64,000 nt of DNA from Lamellibrachia columna (GCA_963662155.1 OY759262.1:15817282-15881281), one strand, 5' to 3'. Counted from the first letter of the stretch, positions 38,232 through 50,765 are shown. Numbers and translations: made by a program. The notes: generated from the letters alone by a model not told the origin.

Positions 38232-38423
38232 TTGCAACGTGTTGTCAGTGGTGTTCCCACGGTCTACATAGTTGAAAGAGAACCCGTAGCCATCGATAGT
38301 GGACACACAGTAGCCAATACCACAGGATCACACCTTAGGTCATACACCATTCACCAGCCACCACCACCACACGTACTATATAGCTGTACTAAGGGCCGCT
38401 GTCTCTCAGTTGTAGACGCGTAG
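38232..38423 (+). CDS. Short ORF upstream of the zinc finger, U4
   Basis: 63 codons without ATG, as in U2. Confidence 0.33.
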   Translation: MQRVVSGVPTVYIVEREPVAIDSGHTVANTTGSHLRSYTIHQPPPPHVLYSCTKGRCLSVVDA

Positions 38424-38429
38424 AGCACC

Positions 38430-38636
38430 ATGAAACGTCATCTATGTCGTCACTGCGGACTGGCACTCGACACGTATGCAGAGCTAACACGCCACGTAGC
38501 GAGTCATTCGACACCGGCAGTGAACGAACACACGTATTCGGTGGTGCAACCAATAGTGGTGCCACCAGGCAAAGCGATTTATTCGACTATATCTCATTTT
38601 CTTGCAGCGCTCACTGTCGTCGATGGCATGCGGTGA
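38430..38636 (+). pseudogene. C2H2 zinc-finger ORF interrupted by a family exon, U4
   Basis: The finger (CRHCGLALDTYAELTRHVAS) is intact, but the frame runs into inserted exon sequence after VPPGKA at 38,577. The displaced continuation, CCACCTAGCGACCAGGCAAA, resumes at 38,871. Confidence 0.6.
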
Positions 38637-38870
38637 TGGGTGAACTGAAGGAAGTGAGTCTCCAACGAGCCATCAAGAAGTCCGTCAAAGAAATGATGGA
38701 AAAAAGGAATGAGCTGAAGCGAACATGGCGGATGCGACCATCCGCGTTGTGTGAAATCATCCAACTCATGCACGCTCGATCTCTCTGGCCGTCCGTTATG
38801 AGAGCTCACACTAAAGTTTGCGTATAAGAGCACAGAATGCTACAATAAAGTGCTGGATGAGGAGCTTTGC
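38577..38870 (+). pseudogene. Family exon inserted in the zinc-finger ORF, U4
   Basis: About 290 bp holding TTTATTCGACTATATCTC, the acceptor TTTTCTTGCAG (exon from 38,608) and a frame AHCRRWHAVMGELKEVSLQR ... HARSLWPSVM. A 2-nt loss (ATGAGAGCTC for ATGAGAGAGCTC) shifts the frame at the LTLKFAYK motif. Partial copies of CCAGGCAAAGCGA flank it on both sides. Its sequence is C-like at the start but closer to A in RPSAL..IIQLM, so it is not simply the U2/U3 exon C moved. Confidence 0.6.
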
Positions 38871-38934
38871 CACCTAGCGACCAGGCAAAGCGAACGAAAT
38901 ATTCGTGTAAATGCGATGCAACGTTTGGGAGATG

Positions 38935-39640
38935 GATGTTTTTCATATATATTAAATTTTGCTTCACCTTATATTCCCGTCTTGTATTGCGTTCTTGTTC
39001 CAACTGCGTGTGTACATATTATACACATAGTCAATTTTCACCCTGCTACAATGTTTTTACTGCACGGTTCGATTTCCATAATACAACGGATATATTGTTG
39101 CCATGCATGCCGGCTAAATATTACATATAACATAATAACATTATATTTAACAGTTTTCATTTTATTACGTCTTATGTCCACTACATATATACTGGCTATA
39201 ACATGCCTCCGTACCACTTCAATAGTGTACTTTGCAACATTGTTGCCGTTTTTTACACTGATTAGCTCGGTTCCATTGCTACATTGTTCAGATTGGTATC
39301 CTTTGATCTCGCACTATGGCTCACAGCTGGATAAACGCTTCGGCTTACAGTTAACTCCAGTCCTTAGGGTGTCCACTTAGTATTACCTCGCCACTCGGAC
39401 TGGTCACTCCGTCAAGGTCCGGGTCAGGTGTTGTGGTGGGGTGGTGGGGTGGGGTGGGGTGGTCCATGTATTATTATTAACGTGTATATTCTTTGTTCCT
39501 ATGTCCACTATCGATGGCTACTGGTTATCTTTCGGTACTCCTACAGTCGCTAGGGGGCGCTGCGTACGGTTTGTGGTGTTCCTACAACCGTCAGGGGGCG
39601 CTCTGATTGGCTGCGCGCGCAACCGGAAGTCGTTCAGACA
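38935..39640 (+). promoter_or_regulatory. Promoter beta, U4
   Basis: CTCF-like motifs at 39,547-39,561 and 39,587-39,602. The second (CCGTCAGGGGGCGCTCTGATTGG) matches promoter alpha, not the other beta copies. Confidence 0.5.
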
Positions 39641-39741
39641 CATGGCGCCCGGATTTGCTTCTTCAGAAACTTCCACTAACTACTCCTGTCCCGGCTGAAA
39701 AAGCTAGACTGCCGAACGAGCAGCAGCAACCTGTTGATGGA

Positions 39742-39960
39742 ATGTCAGCTGAGTTGGCCCATCCAGTCCCCCGACATCAAAAGCGAAAGGGGACACCATC
39801 GACCGAGCCCATACATTCTTCAGATTCCGACTCAGACATCACCGACAATGACTCCCCCAACACATACAGACACATAGGAGACTCAATGACTTGCAGGAAC
39901 TACTTCGCCTTGAAGAGCGTGCTGGCAGACCGTTGCAGCCAGTGGCAACATTACAACTGA
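39742..39960 (+). CDS. Acidic ORF behind promoter beta, U4
   Basis: 72 codons; SPNT replaces SPIT. Confidence 0.38.
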   Translation: MSAELAHPVPRHQKRKGTPSTEPIHSSDSDSDITDNDSPNTYRHIGDSMTCRNYFALKSVLADRCSQWQHYN

Positions 39961-41735
39961 TTTCGCCAGCAAGTGTATGCGATGGAGCAAGATCATTGGG
40001 ATTGACTGAAATGACTTTCTTTCTGGGACAATTAAAGAATTGCAGCCAGTCCCGGTATTTTCTGCATAACTGTCTACAATTGAATTATATAGATTCCCAC
40101 AATTAATGTGTCCATAAATATTGACCTAATGCAAAATTAACTTCAAAATGGTCCAAATGGTCCAATAGTGTAGGGCATTGACGGACTAATTGTTCCTGTT
40201 TGACCCTGCCAACGTATTTCTGCATCACCATGGCATGTCCCTGGGTAATCAAGCAGTAATGCATACCCATTTCATTAAAAAGTGATTTCAATAGTTGAGC
40301 TGACACCTGCTTTGAGGATGAGCCACTCTAAGAAGGGCTCAATGTTCTTCAGTACGAGTGGAAAACAATTTCTATGACTGTATATTATAACTATTACGAA
40401 ACCTGGAAGCGTATTAAAATCTTATTATTTTTGAAGTTGCACAATATAAAGAAGACAACAACACATTTGCCAAAGAAGTTACATTTGAAGGTCTGATTAA
40501 AAAATGGAACATCATTTTATATAGTTGACGACAATAAGGGACCCATCAGGCCTTTGCTTCGTTTGTCCAATACTTATAATTAATGTTATGACAGGCAAGG
40601 CACAAGAAATCAAGAATACGCAGATTTTTGGGCAACATGTCCAAGGGCAAGGCATGAAATCAGTGTCCATGAAGTGTTCAAAATAGAAAAAAAAAAAATT
40701 CAAGATAGGTGAACAAAGAAACGGTCTCGTTAGAAATTTCTATCAATGAGATGACATCAGCAAGATATCACCAGAAAAGATAGATGTGCTCAGTGTCAAT
40801 GGTCTCGCTAGGTATAGTAAGCGATGGCGGGCCCGCCATCCCTTAAGAGCTATTATGAGTATGCCCGCCACCCGTTGCCAACAATATAAATATCCGCCAT
40901 CTGTTTAGTTAGGCCGCCTCCCAAAGAATCAATTAAGTCACGCCATTTTCTTAACTTTTCTAGTCAGTAGGTTTATGTCTTTAGCTTGCCATTACACAAA
41001 ATCGTAATCACCTGGCATTGCCGCCGACGTGTTTACAAAATGGCTTCCCTAGTAAGTGCCAGTTAATTTGCTGGTACAACCGAGAATTTCCTCGCCGAAC
41101 TAGTATCCCTCTAACGCGTCAGCGGGAATCCCGACTTCCCATGTTGATAAACCAATGAATGTGATTCGAGAGATACTGACGTCAGTTGGATCATCCAATA
41201 GGCATTCGTGATATTAATATACGGCGTTTCTAGTCAGCAACCGCTGAGCGGAGTTGAACTTTGGCATTGCACAAACCACCATAACTCCGGGCAAAGATTG
41301 TGTCTTCATTCACTTGAAACAATTTATCAATGCTTAGATTAAGTTACCAGAACCTCGCTACACTAACAAGCCGGTATGTGTGCATTCACTTGTAGCAATT
41401 TATCAATGTTTCGACATCACTACGTTGGATGAATTAAGGAGCACGCAGAGTCAACACAGTCATTTTAACATTAGTCGCTGGGCTTCGTGCAAAATTCAAA
41501 TGGTCTGCTTTTTTTGCTAAGCTTGAAACTGATGTCAATGAAGACGAAGTAGCAGTTGCCGCCAGCGTTGGTGGTTACAAAGATGACGGGATGGTTGTTG
41601 GGAGTCTTGCCGCCGGCGACATAGATGACGAACGATGTTGGTGCCGGTGATGTGGATGATGAGAAGGCTGTTGGTGCTGGCATTGGTCCTAAGCCAAAGA
41701 AACTCAGCCACAGACGGAAGATGGGAATTGATCCA
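39961..41735. other. Non-coding region with CRE at 41,177-41,184, U4
   Basis: As in U2/U3; the CCAAT box reads CCAATAGGC. Confidence 0.4.
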
Positions 41736-42474
41736 GCTTGGTTGAATACATATCCCTGGATATAAGTATCTGAAGGTGGCAGACGACCTAAACATGTTGC
41801 TTTGGGAAAAGCAGCCTGGGTTGACGTGCCATGTATTTCTGTCCGCATGGATGTTGTGCAGAAACATCAGGTGCCCACCAAGAAGCCATCTACATTGAAA
41901 TGGCATTGGCAGATAAAGCAAACCAGCGCTTGATCCAGCCCAATGAAAACCCAGTTACTAGTTCTGAAAAGAAGGCATTTGTAGGCTACCTCAAATGTAT
42001 GTACTGGTGCACCAAGGAAGAAATAGCCCATTCTAAAAAAATTCCATCAGTGCTCAAATTAGCAAAATCACTTGGATGTGAATATCTGGATGATATAAAG
42101 TTTTGCAGAAACATTCATTGCATCAGTCAGAATTGCACTCAGGATACTGTTGGCTCCCTTGGCCAAACAGTTCTTCAGCTGCTGTTACAGGGCATTCATC
42201 AATCCGACCTGTACTCCATCCTAATTGATGAAACAACCGATGTGTCGATCAAGAAACAGCTGATTATGTACTGTCCATTTTTGAGACAAAATGCTGCACC
42301 TAGTTCATTGCGCAGCATAGCAATGAACTTGATACCAAGTTCATTGCTATGCTGCCTATACCAGATGGGAAAGCAGAAACCATCACCAATGCTGTTTTTG
42401 AGAAGACCAGAGACGACCTAGCACTCAAAGATGAGTGCTAGGATGGAAGGAAAATCATCATGTCAGTCTTGAAG
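41736..42474 (+). pseudogene. hAT-like transposase remnant, U4
   Basis: As U2, inverted repeat at 42,312-42,355. Here GATCCAGCTTGG keeps Trp where other units have a TAG, so an upstream frame (IDPAWLNTYPWI) is open, as expected for the ancestral protein. Confidence 0.68.
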
Positions 42475-42963
42475 TGATGGTCGAACTCCTCGAGGTCACC
42501 GTGAACCGTCGGAACAGTCAGGCTACCGTCCTATTTCGGGACCAACTCTACGACGCCGGTCTCATGATCGCTTTCATGGATCACGTCAGTCGTTGGCGTC
42601 ACGTGCTATCTGACGTGCGTCACTACGTCTGTGGATATCGCGCCCAGGACCCCGCACCTGAATCCTGGAACGAAGAATGTGACTCCTCTGCAGCTCTCCT
42701 CGACCATAGGAGGCTGTGGGGGGGGGGGGGGGTGTCATGCAAGAGTTGTTGCTGCTGCATATACCATCACCCCTAGAACCCACTTTCGTACACCTTCACA
42801 GAGGTCCCATCAACAATTCGTTACTGCGTCGCCGTCAACGCACGCTGCCACCGCTGCGAGTCTCCTTGGGACACCAATTAACAGCCCGTCACGTTCGACG
42901 TTGTTTGTTGGCGGCGTTCAATCGGTCGTGAACACTTCTACCAACGCACATTTTAATGTTTAA
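42475..42963 (+). pseudogene. Family exon D, U4
   Basis: As U2, with a poly-G run of 15 (42,718-42,732). Confidence 0.53.
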
Positions 42964-42982
42964 CTTCACTTCTAATGTTTTA

Positions 42983-43690
42983 ATTTCTCTTCCATTGTAC
43001 TTGTGCTTATTTTTCATGTATTAAATTTTGCATCACCTTATATTCCCGTCTTGTATTTCGTTCTTGTTCCAACTGCGTGTTGGCATATTATACACATAGT
43101 CAATGTTCCCCTGCTACATTTTCTTTAATTAACGGTCCGGTTTCCATTGTCCGGTGGTTAACTTATAGCCACGCATGTCGGCTACCTATTACATATAACT
43201 TCATCGCATTATATTTAACAGTTTCATATATATATATTATATTTTGCTTGAGTTCATATAAATTCCCGTCTTGTATTGCGTTCTCGTTTCCCTTGCACTG
43301 GTGTGTGCATATTATACACATAGTCCATTTTCTGCTACATTTTCTTTAATGAACGGTCCGATTTCCGTCGTCCAGCGGTTATATTATAGCCATGCATGTC
43401 GGCTAATTAATACATATTACATCATCGCCTTATCTTTACCAGTTTTACTTTTATTACGTCTTATGTCCACTCCATATAACCGGCTATAACATGCCTCAGT
43501 CCCACATCAATGCCGTCACTGTTTTTTTACTGATTAGCTCGACTCCCTTGCTACATTGTTCAGATTGGCATCCTTTGATCTCGCACTATGGCTCACAGCT
43601 GGATAAACGCTTCGGCTTACAGTTAACTCCAGTCGTTCGGGCGTCCAGTTAGTATTAGCTCGCCACTCGGACTGGTCACTCCGTCAGGGT
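42983..43690 (+). promoter_or_regulatory. Tandem TATA promoter module, U5
   Basis: Two module copies, CTTATATTCCCGTC (43,040) and CATATAAATTCCCGTC (43,255), as in U2. Confidence 0.5.
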
Positions 43691-43709
43691 CAAGGTCACG
43701 TGTTGTCGT

Positions 43710-43900
43710 GGGTGGGTGGGTGGGTGATATTACGTGTATTTTCTTTGTTCCTATGTCCACTATCGATGACTCCTGGTTATCTTTCGTTCCTCCTCCAGTC
43801 GCTAGGGGGCGCTTCGGTTACCCAGAAGGCGCTGCGCACGACTACAACCGTCAGGGGGCGCTCTGATTGGCTGCGCGCGCAACCGGAAGCGGAAGTCGTT
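43710..43900 (+). promoter_or_regulatory. Promoter alpha, U5
   Basis: (GGGT)4, CTCF-like motifs 43,799-43,813 and 43,847-43,862, CCAAT and duplicated CCGGAAG. Confidence 0.48.
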
Positions 43901-44036
43901 CATGCGTGACCACCGCCGTTGAGGTCTCAGAAACCTCCGCTAACTACTAACGTCTAAATCGACATGACTTCATGTGCTCCGTCCTGGAGAGTTTGTGTGC
44001 TGCAGAGGAAGCAGACAAACCAGCACTGCAGCCTGA

Positions 44037-44195
44037 TGGCATGAGATAGAGCCAGGCAAACGCGAGCGGAACTATGTCGTCTTCTCCGATCATGCTAGGA
44101 ACATTCACAAAAGGAGTTCATACTGGTGTCCTGGATGTGATAGCGGTGTTCATCAACAGTGCTTCCACAAGATGGACCACAAGCGACCAAGATAG
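44037..44195 (+). pseudogene. piggyBac C-terminal finger remnant, U5
   Basis: Both cysteines of the first pair are lost (NYVVF), so the finger is dead. Confidence 0.63.
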
Positions 44196-44978
44196 TTTGG
44201 ACATCCAGTGTAGTGTGGACGCCTAGTGTAGTGCATGTAGGAAGTAGTTGTACGAAGACTATTATTTATTATTACATAATGAAAATGCTATGAAAGTTTC
44301 ATATCAACAATAACGAAAAATATAAAGACCTGTAAAAACGTCAAAATTTTATGGTTCTACATAAAAATTCGTTAAAAAAAAACTTATGGATGTTTTGTTG
44401 ATTTTTTATTTATTTTGTAGTTTACATGTGTGGCTATATTAGTCTAATTGGACTTGGGAACATAAGATGACTCAATAATTATCTGGCAGCAGGGTGAAAT
44501 TTCAGGTTATTTACTTTCCATTTTGATAAATTTCAGCTACTGATTTCTGCATGATGAACTGATGTGATGTATTTCTTATTATATTGTAATAAAGCGTCTT
44601 TTTAGCAACAAAATGATGCCTCATTCATATTTTTCTGACGATTATTAGCGAAGTTGTGTTTTTTTTTAACCCATACAAATAGCTCCAAATTCTGTGCACT
44701 ATACAAGTTTAACATTGGCCTGCTGCAGGGTTAATACAGCCCGCATTTCGCATGTGGGGTACTTGGCTATGCAAGCGTCCAAGTTAATATAAGTATAAGA
44801 TACTTATATTAATATACAATATCACTGTATACCCTTTTTAAAGCAATACCTCTCTCCAGTGACTCACATTTCCAGACATACACACCCATTTAGCTATATT
44901 CAACCCTGTGCTAAAACCAATTCATACAGGATGTCAGTAATCCCTAAAATTATAGTAAACTGAAATTATTTTCCAACA

Positions 44979-46142
44979 GAGGTGGTATCTCAAACTTCCT
45001 CAAGTGTCGTGAACAGAGAGTTGTTGTCGGTGGAGAACACTCGACCTGGACCAACGTTGTTTAAGGTGTACCTCAGGGCATGATACAGGGACTGTTACTT
45101 TTCCTGGTATACATTGATGATCTACATGACAATATTCACTCCAGTCCGTCTTTTTTTTTTAACTTCAAAAAGATCTAAAAAGACTGGCACAATGGGAACA
45201 TGATTGGCAGATTCACTTCAATCCCAAAAACGCTTCATTATGAGACTTACACATGCAGGACATGTAAAACACTTCAATTACACACTAGGAGATTCAGTAC
45301 TACAGGAAACTGACATTCATCCCTATCTAGGAGTCTGTATCGCTAAAGATCTCACCTGGAATAAACATATCCACCAGATCACAGCCTCAGCAAACCGTAC
45401 CCTTGCATTCATCAGACGGAATCTCTACTCATGCCCTTAAAACACCAAAACAACTGCCTTGTTCGTCCACTCCTCAAATATTCATCATCCGTGTGGGACC
45501 CCCACACCCAGGTCCTCATTAACAAAATAGAGATGGTGCAAAGACAGGCGGCTAACTGACAATTTTACAGGAAAGTGAATCATCGACACGTGGATGATCA
45601 TGACGTACAGTCACGATAGCCGTCACAAACATGGCAGCATAAAGTTTGACACCAAGCAAAGTAATTTATGCTCACTTTTGCGGGTATAAATAATTTTGAC
45701 ACTTGGTTTTAGGTTGGTATTTTGATACATTCTACATATTTATAATGCACCACCAGTGCAAAGACGGGCGGCTCGCTTTTGTCACAACGACTAAACATCC
45801 AGAAAAACTGGGTGTGTGTCAGAAATGCTACAAAAAGTACACTTAGTACAACTAACAACCAGGAGAACAAACAGACGTCTCACCATATTTAACAAAGCCA
45901 TCCACGGTCATCTATCCTTGCCTGTCGGAAACCTCCTCCAGCCCGTCCAATGCCACTCATGGTATCTAAATAGCAAAGCCTTCAATACCATCCACACCAG
46001 CAAGAACTGTTAAAATTTTTCTTATTTTCCCCGAACAATAAAAGATTGCAATTCTCTACCAGACACAATAACTAGCATCACAGAACCACAGCAATTTAAG
46101 CAAGCTCTCACACACCTAGTCCAAACAAACATGACTAAATAG
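44979..46142 (+). pseudogene. LINE A RT remnant, U5
   Basis: Same blocks and missing catalytic box as U1; the nested insertion is internally shortened and an extra frameshift lies near 45,835. Confidence 0.77.
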
Positions 46143-46412
46143 CATGCGCACCCAACACTGACTGTTTGACTCCATATGAGTGTTGGCCAAGACAAGATCT
46201 GGGTCGCAAACACCCAAACTTGTGATCCTGGTCGCAGTGACCAAAATCATAAGATGGACAAGGTGGTGCGGCAACAGGGTCGAGGTGACAGTGTTTCGAC
46301 ACCAATTAGTATGTGACAATCTATCTTCCCCTTTGTAGTTTCAGAAAATACAGTCAGGTGTTTTCAAACATAACACATTTGTTGTAGTTTTATTGATTAA
46401 GTTTTCCTCTCC

Positions 46413-47054
46413 ATGTCAAGCTTTCTGACAACAGCCTCTTTTCAACTCCACGCTAATATTAATGTTATCAGAAAATGTAAGAAAGACAAAGGAACTATTA
46501 TTGCTGATAGTATTGCTGAAAAGATGTGTCAAAGAGATCCACGTAAATTCTGGAAAGATGTTAAGCATCGTGTAAACAGCAACACTAAAATTCCTACTAA
46601 CATCGATGGTGTACATGGCGATGACAACATAAGATCAATGTGGAAGCATCACTATGAAAATATTTTTAATACTGTACAAGACAGTCGTGATAAAGCATAC
46701 ATTGATTTATGCCAGGATGACATTGATTTTAACACTGATATGACTGTAGACGCTGGCGAGATGACGATAATTATTAATGATTTGTCTTGCAATGAGTCGC
46801 CAGGACTGGATGGTCTTACAGCAGAACACATGAAGTATGCGGACTCCCAACTCTTGGTACTGCTCTCTGTCCTTGTGTCCTCTATCCTGGTGCATGGGTA
46901 TATACCGAAAGTAATCACTGAGTCTGTCTTTGTACCGGTTATTAAAGACAAGAATAGTTGTGTAAACGACAAAGGCAATTACAGGCCTATATGCCTCTCT
47001 AACATAGGTTCCAAGATTGTAGAAGCTGTATTACTCAATCGTATGGATGTTTAA
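46413..47054 (+). pseudogene. LINE B RT fragment, U5
   Basis: 213 codons with DSRDK and NSCVN substitutions. Confidence 0.84.
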
Positions 47055-47235
47055 AAACGTATGGATGTTTAAAAACATAAACTAGATAGTTCGGAATAAC
47101 TGTCATGATAACAACATTAATTTTACAAAAAAAATTCAGGATACACAACATTATGACGTAAATATCAATCTTTGCGTTGGTACTTGCCCTTGGTGCTGCC
47201 AGTCAATATTTCTCGTAATAATATTTATCATAGAA

Positions 47236-47777
47236 AGGGTAACGGTGGGATGAATTTCAAAACAATAATATCGTTACGTCTCTTTCGTAGGGAATAACGT
47301 ATTCGACTGAACCTCACTGAATGTGTCCTCGAAAAACATACTAATACGCTTGCACGACGATTATTTCCAGATAATTTGACGGCAGCCACGTTCATGGTGG
47401 AGTCCAGAACAGTCAGATCTGCTGACGGTCGATATTCTAGAAGCAATATGTCGGGCCGTAGACGAGTTTATCATTTCATACTTCCAGAATTTCTGTCCAC
47501 CGAAATCGAGTGCACGTCACATCGCCAACTTTCGGAACAAGACGTGTGCTGACATCTCCGATGACAACATCACGAGGCGCACTCTCGAGAGGGCCATGTC
47601 GTCGAAGCCCTCACACAGGTCGGTCCGGCCATGTCAGTGGCCGCCTTGACTTTTGCCAGCAGTGCTTTGGTGCTCACGTCATCAATTGAACCATACCGAC
47701 AGTTAGGCATCTTCCTCGTTGTTGTCATGTGCTTCAGCTGTATTTACATCGGAAATGGAATATCATTTCAAAAGTGA
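47236..47777 (+). pseudogene. Dispatched-like fragment, U5
   Basis: Without the TAG, as in U1. Confidence 0.46.
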
Positions 47778-48136
47778 ATCCTTGTCAAATGCATGTAGTT
47801 TAAGCGGTTACATAGAGCCCCGATGTTGGCTAGCAGTACTAGGAAAAAAGGAATCTTGTGTTTCTCTGCCATAAAGGACAGGATACAAACAACAACCGCA
47901 ATTGCAGGACAACCTACAGCGGTTAAGAGAGTTGGTGTTTAAGCCTGAGCAGAAGACGTCCTGAATATATGGACATGGTTCTGGCATTTGAACTGTTCCC
48001 AGGTCATGTCAAAACAATCGACAGTGGGGTGGGCCAAAAAATAAAAAAAAATTGCTCAGGATATTTCCAAAATAAACTCCAAAAACCCCACCCTACGACA
48101 ACCCCTAAATGGAGTCTCTCCTGGTCACCATGATGA

Positions 48137-48475
48137 CAAAAATGTCAGCAGTGTAACAAACGTGTGAGTCCTGAAAACAATGGGTATGTGTGTCCGATCC
48201 ATCGATGGCAGCGTGGTCCGGTGTATAAGTTCGCTCTGCGTATCCTCCTACAAGACGACATTGGCAGTGAAGTGTGGGCAACTTTATTTAATGACAAGGC
48301 TGTCCAGGTGTTGGGATTCACGGGTAACGCCTACATGAGCATGAAGTCTGACGCCGAGCGGTATGCAGCACTGGACATGTTGCGGGGGGCCCAAGTCATG
48401 GTGACCATTAGGAAACGCGTAGCGGGACAGTGTGTAAATTACACGGTGTCAGACATGGAAGTAGTCACCGTGTGA
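48137..48475 (+). CDS. RPA1 C-terminal-like ORF, U5
   Basis: 112 codons, CCCH ligands kept; AGQCVNY replaces AGQYVNY. Confidence 0.65.
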   Translation, partial: QKCQQCNKRVSPENNGYVCPIHRWQRGPVYKFALRILLQDDIGSEVWATLFNDKAVQVLGFTGNAYMSMKSDAERYAALDMLRGAQVMVTIRKRVAGQCVNYTVSDMEVVTV

Positions 48476-48487
48476 TTCTGTTGACAG

Positions 48488-49042
48488 GCTGACGCCGCCG
48501 CTGCTGCTGCTGCAGCTACTGCAAGCAGTGACGTCGTCAGGGAGGGAAGCGCGAAGGTAATGGAATGGTTACGTACTAATAGTTCTGAAATACTATTCTC
48601 CTCCTCGGTGGAAAGTTGTACACCGCCACCACTAATTAGAATAACAGATGACGAGGGGGAGGATAGCACGTCACAGCCCGATGTCATATCTATAAGCAGT
48701 AGCGATGATATGGAGGCTACGGTGAGTGGTCTAGATAGGATACGTGATCGATCCGAATCCATGACGAACGAAAATAACTTCTATAAGGCGCTAGAGGTCG
48801 CCAGCGTTCGATATGCCTGTGACGAGGTGAACCGCATAATGAATTTAACGGACGACAAGGAGCGTTACGTACCATCGTCCAGCATGGTCATGCACGTCTT
48901 GCGGTGGCTATCGATAGATGTCATCGCAACGTGTGGGAACATGCATTGGCGTCACCAAGTGACAGATTTGGTTAGAAAGAGTATGTACGAACGATACAGC
49001 GATATACAGGGCGACGCGGATGAATATGCCGAATGTAACTAG
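48488..49042 (+). CDS. Ala-rich/SIM ORF, U5
   Basis: 184 codons; one additional Ala codon in the GCN run, otherwise as U1. Confidence 0.58.
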   Translation, partial: ADAAAAAAAATASSDVVREGSAKVMEWLRTNSSEILFSSSVESCTPPPLIRITDDEGEDSTSQPDVISISSSDDMEATVSGLDRIRDRSESMTNENNFYKALEVASVRYACDEVNRIMNLTDDKERYVPSSSMVMHVLRWLSIDVIATCGNMHWRHQVTDLVRKSMYERYSDIQGDADEYAECN

Positions 49043-49059
49043 TGCTTTCTGTTCAATAG

Positions 49060-49785
49060 ATAAGCAACGGCCTACGGGAGTTGCGTAGAGCATATGAAGA
49101 CGAAGAGGGGAAGGAGGTGGCGTCATCGCGCAAAAGAAAGACAACAGCCCCGGCAGATGGCGACACCAGAGTGGTGAAGCACCGCTGCACTGGCGCACGA
49201 TTAACACTAACATCAGCAGACACATCCCAAGACTACTGCGACTCACCACCAGCAGCGCAGGAGATACCGTGGGGACCGCTGTACCAAGATGAGTCTGATG
49301 ATGATGCTATCGCCTCATCCCCCGCTCATGAGGATGATGATGACGACGACTTTACGTTCAGCCCCGCTTCGCCACCACCACTCACACAAAGGACGGAGGA
49401 TGAGAGGGCAGCGCCACCAACGACGCTCTACGTCTTCCCGGACGCAACCGTCGTGCTGAAGCCAGACGGCGGGTGCGTCCGCATAGCAGACCAACACACC
49501 ATCACCCAACCGAAACCGTCGACGTCGACCATCGAGGACGATGATGAGGATGAGCCCGCTGCCGACCAAGCGCATGCCAGCAATTTGAACAGCAAGGTGT
49601 GGTTCATGACGATGGAGGATGTCATTTCACACATTATAACGAATCAGTGGAGGGCAACCGCCCCACCCACATTAGAGGAAGTTACCGTGGACGTTTGCCA
49701 AGCACTGGCAGCTACGATACTGTCGGCAGCGTTCCAGGAAATTATGATGGCATATGCTCGTATCAACATCCGTCGACAGCCGTAG
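49060..49785 (+). CDS. Acidic regulatory-like ORF, U5
   Basis: 241 codons, one extra Pro codon (SPPPLTQR), intact. Confidence 0.58.
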   Translation: MSNGLRELRRAYEDEEGKEVASSRKRKTTAPADGDTRVVKHRCTGARLTLTSADTSQDYCDSPPAAQEIPWGPLYQDESDDDAIASSPAHEDDDDDDFTFSPASPPPLTQRTEDERAAPPTTLYVFPDATVVLKPDGGCVRIADQHTITQPKPSTSTIEDDDEDEPAADQAHASNLNSKVWFMTMEDVISHIITNQWRATAPPTLEEVTVDVCQALAATILSAAFQEIMMAYARINIRRQP

Positions 49786-49838
49786 TATGTGAACAGTAGT
49801 CAGTAGTGAGTTAGTTAGGTAGTAGTAGTAGTCAGTAG

Positions 49839-50000
49839 GAGTAACATTATAACCACGGTATAGGAACATTAGTATTATTGTTGTTATGTAGGAGTAACAT
49901 TTTAACCACGGTATATGAACATTAGTATTATTATTGTTGTTATGTAGGAGTAACATTATAACCACGGTATATGAACATTAGTATTATTGTTGTTATGTAG
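49839..50000 (+). repeat. Three 53-56 bp acceptor repeats, U5
   Basis: As in U2. Confidence 0.9.
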
Positions 50001-50409
50001 ATTGAAGTGTACGACGAGGCACCCGTACTCCCAGCTAGCATTCGGGAGAGGTCTGGAGTATTGATCTCCACGTATATTATGACGTCGTCAACATAATATT
50101 ATTATTAGTAAACATAACCGAGTTAGTAGGTAGTAGTAGTTGTATTAAGTAATATGGAGTGGAATAGTAGTATATTTTAATTTGTTCTGTAGGATGACGT
50201 ACCTGTGCTACCGGCAGAAGTGCGTAGGCGTGCATGTCGGGAATTAGTGGTGCTAATACTAGAATACATGATATCGACACACGATGAACAGTAGTCCTAT
50301 TTCTGTTATGTAGGAGGAAGCACCCGTACTAGCAACAGACGAGAGGAGACGCTCAATACATGGTTTAATTAAGATAATTATTGATTATATGATAGAGACA
50401 AACGACTAG
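50001..50409 (+). CDS. Alternative 3'-terminal exons a, b, c, U5
   Basis: Exon a 50,001-50,096 (ends STYIMTSST-TAA after small indels), exon b 50,193-50,294, exon c 50,314-50,409. The indels in exon a still leave a full-length frame. Confidence 0.57.
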
Positions 50410-50564
50410 TAAGAAGCACCGTTTGCAACGGAAAGTCGTATGAATAACAGTAGCTTAGTGTAACGTGTCGAACTGTATGGTATTTAGTCTCTCTCTCTCT
50501 CTTTTAGTGTATGACATATATGGTATTTAGTCTCTCTCATATTGTAGTTGCATGACATAGAGTA

Positions 50565-50567
<3 letters not shown>

Positions 50568-50595
<28 letters not shown>
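50568..50595. repeat. (TA)14 microsatellite, U5
   Basis: About half the length of the other units. Confidence 0.97.
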
Positions 50596-50599
<4 letters not shown>

Positions 50600-50672
50600 C
50601 CGACTTATATAGTACATCATCATCATTGTACGTAACCTCTGTCGCGGTGTAAAAGCCCACAAGTTAATAACC

Positions 50673-50765
50673 ATGGTACTAGCCACTGGCGTGTCGATAA
50701 CCGATCGTAAGCTAGTGGTCACTGTCGAGGATGTAACAATCCCACAAACCATCAAGTCATCATAG
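50673..50765 (+). CDS. Mini-ORF MVLATGV...TIKSS, U5
   Basis: Same 30 codons; no exon C follows. Confidence 0.38.
   Translation: MVLATGVSITDRKLVVTVEDVTIPQTIKSS

Larger units (their letters stand above)
32653..42982. repeat. Array unit U4 (about 10.3 kb)
   Basis: Same gene order as U3 with the same exon/LINE B junction (34,099/34,100), so the two arose by tandem duplication after that fusion. It differs by a deletion in the SIM ORF, a deletion in the acidic ORF, absence of exon C at its usual place, a family exon inserted into the zinc-finger ORF, and alpha-like sequence inside promoter beta. Confidence 0.88.
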
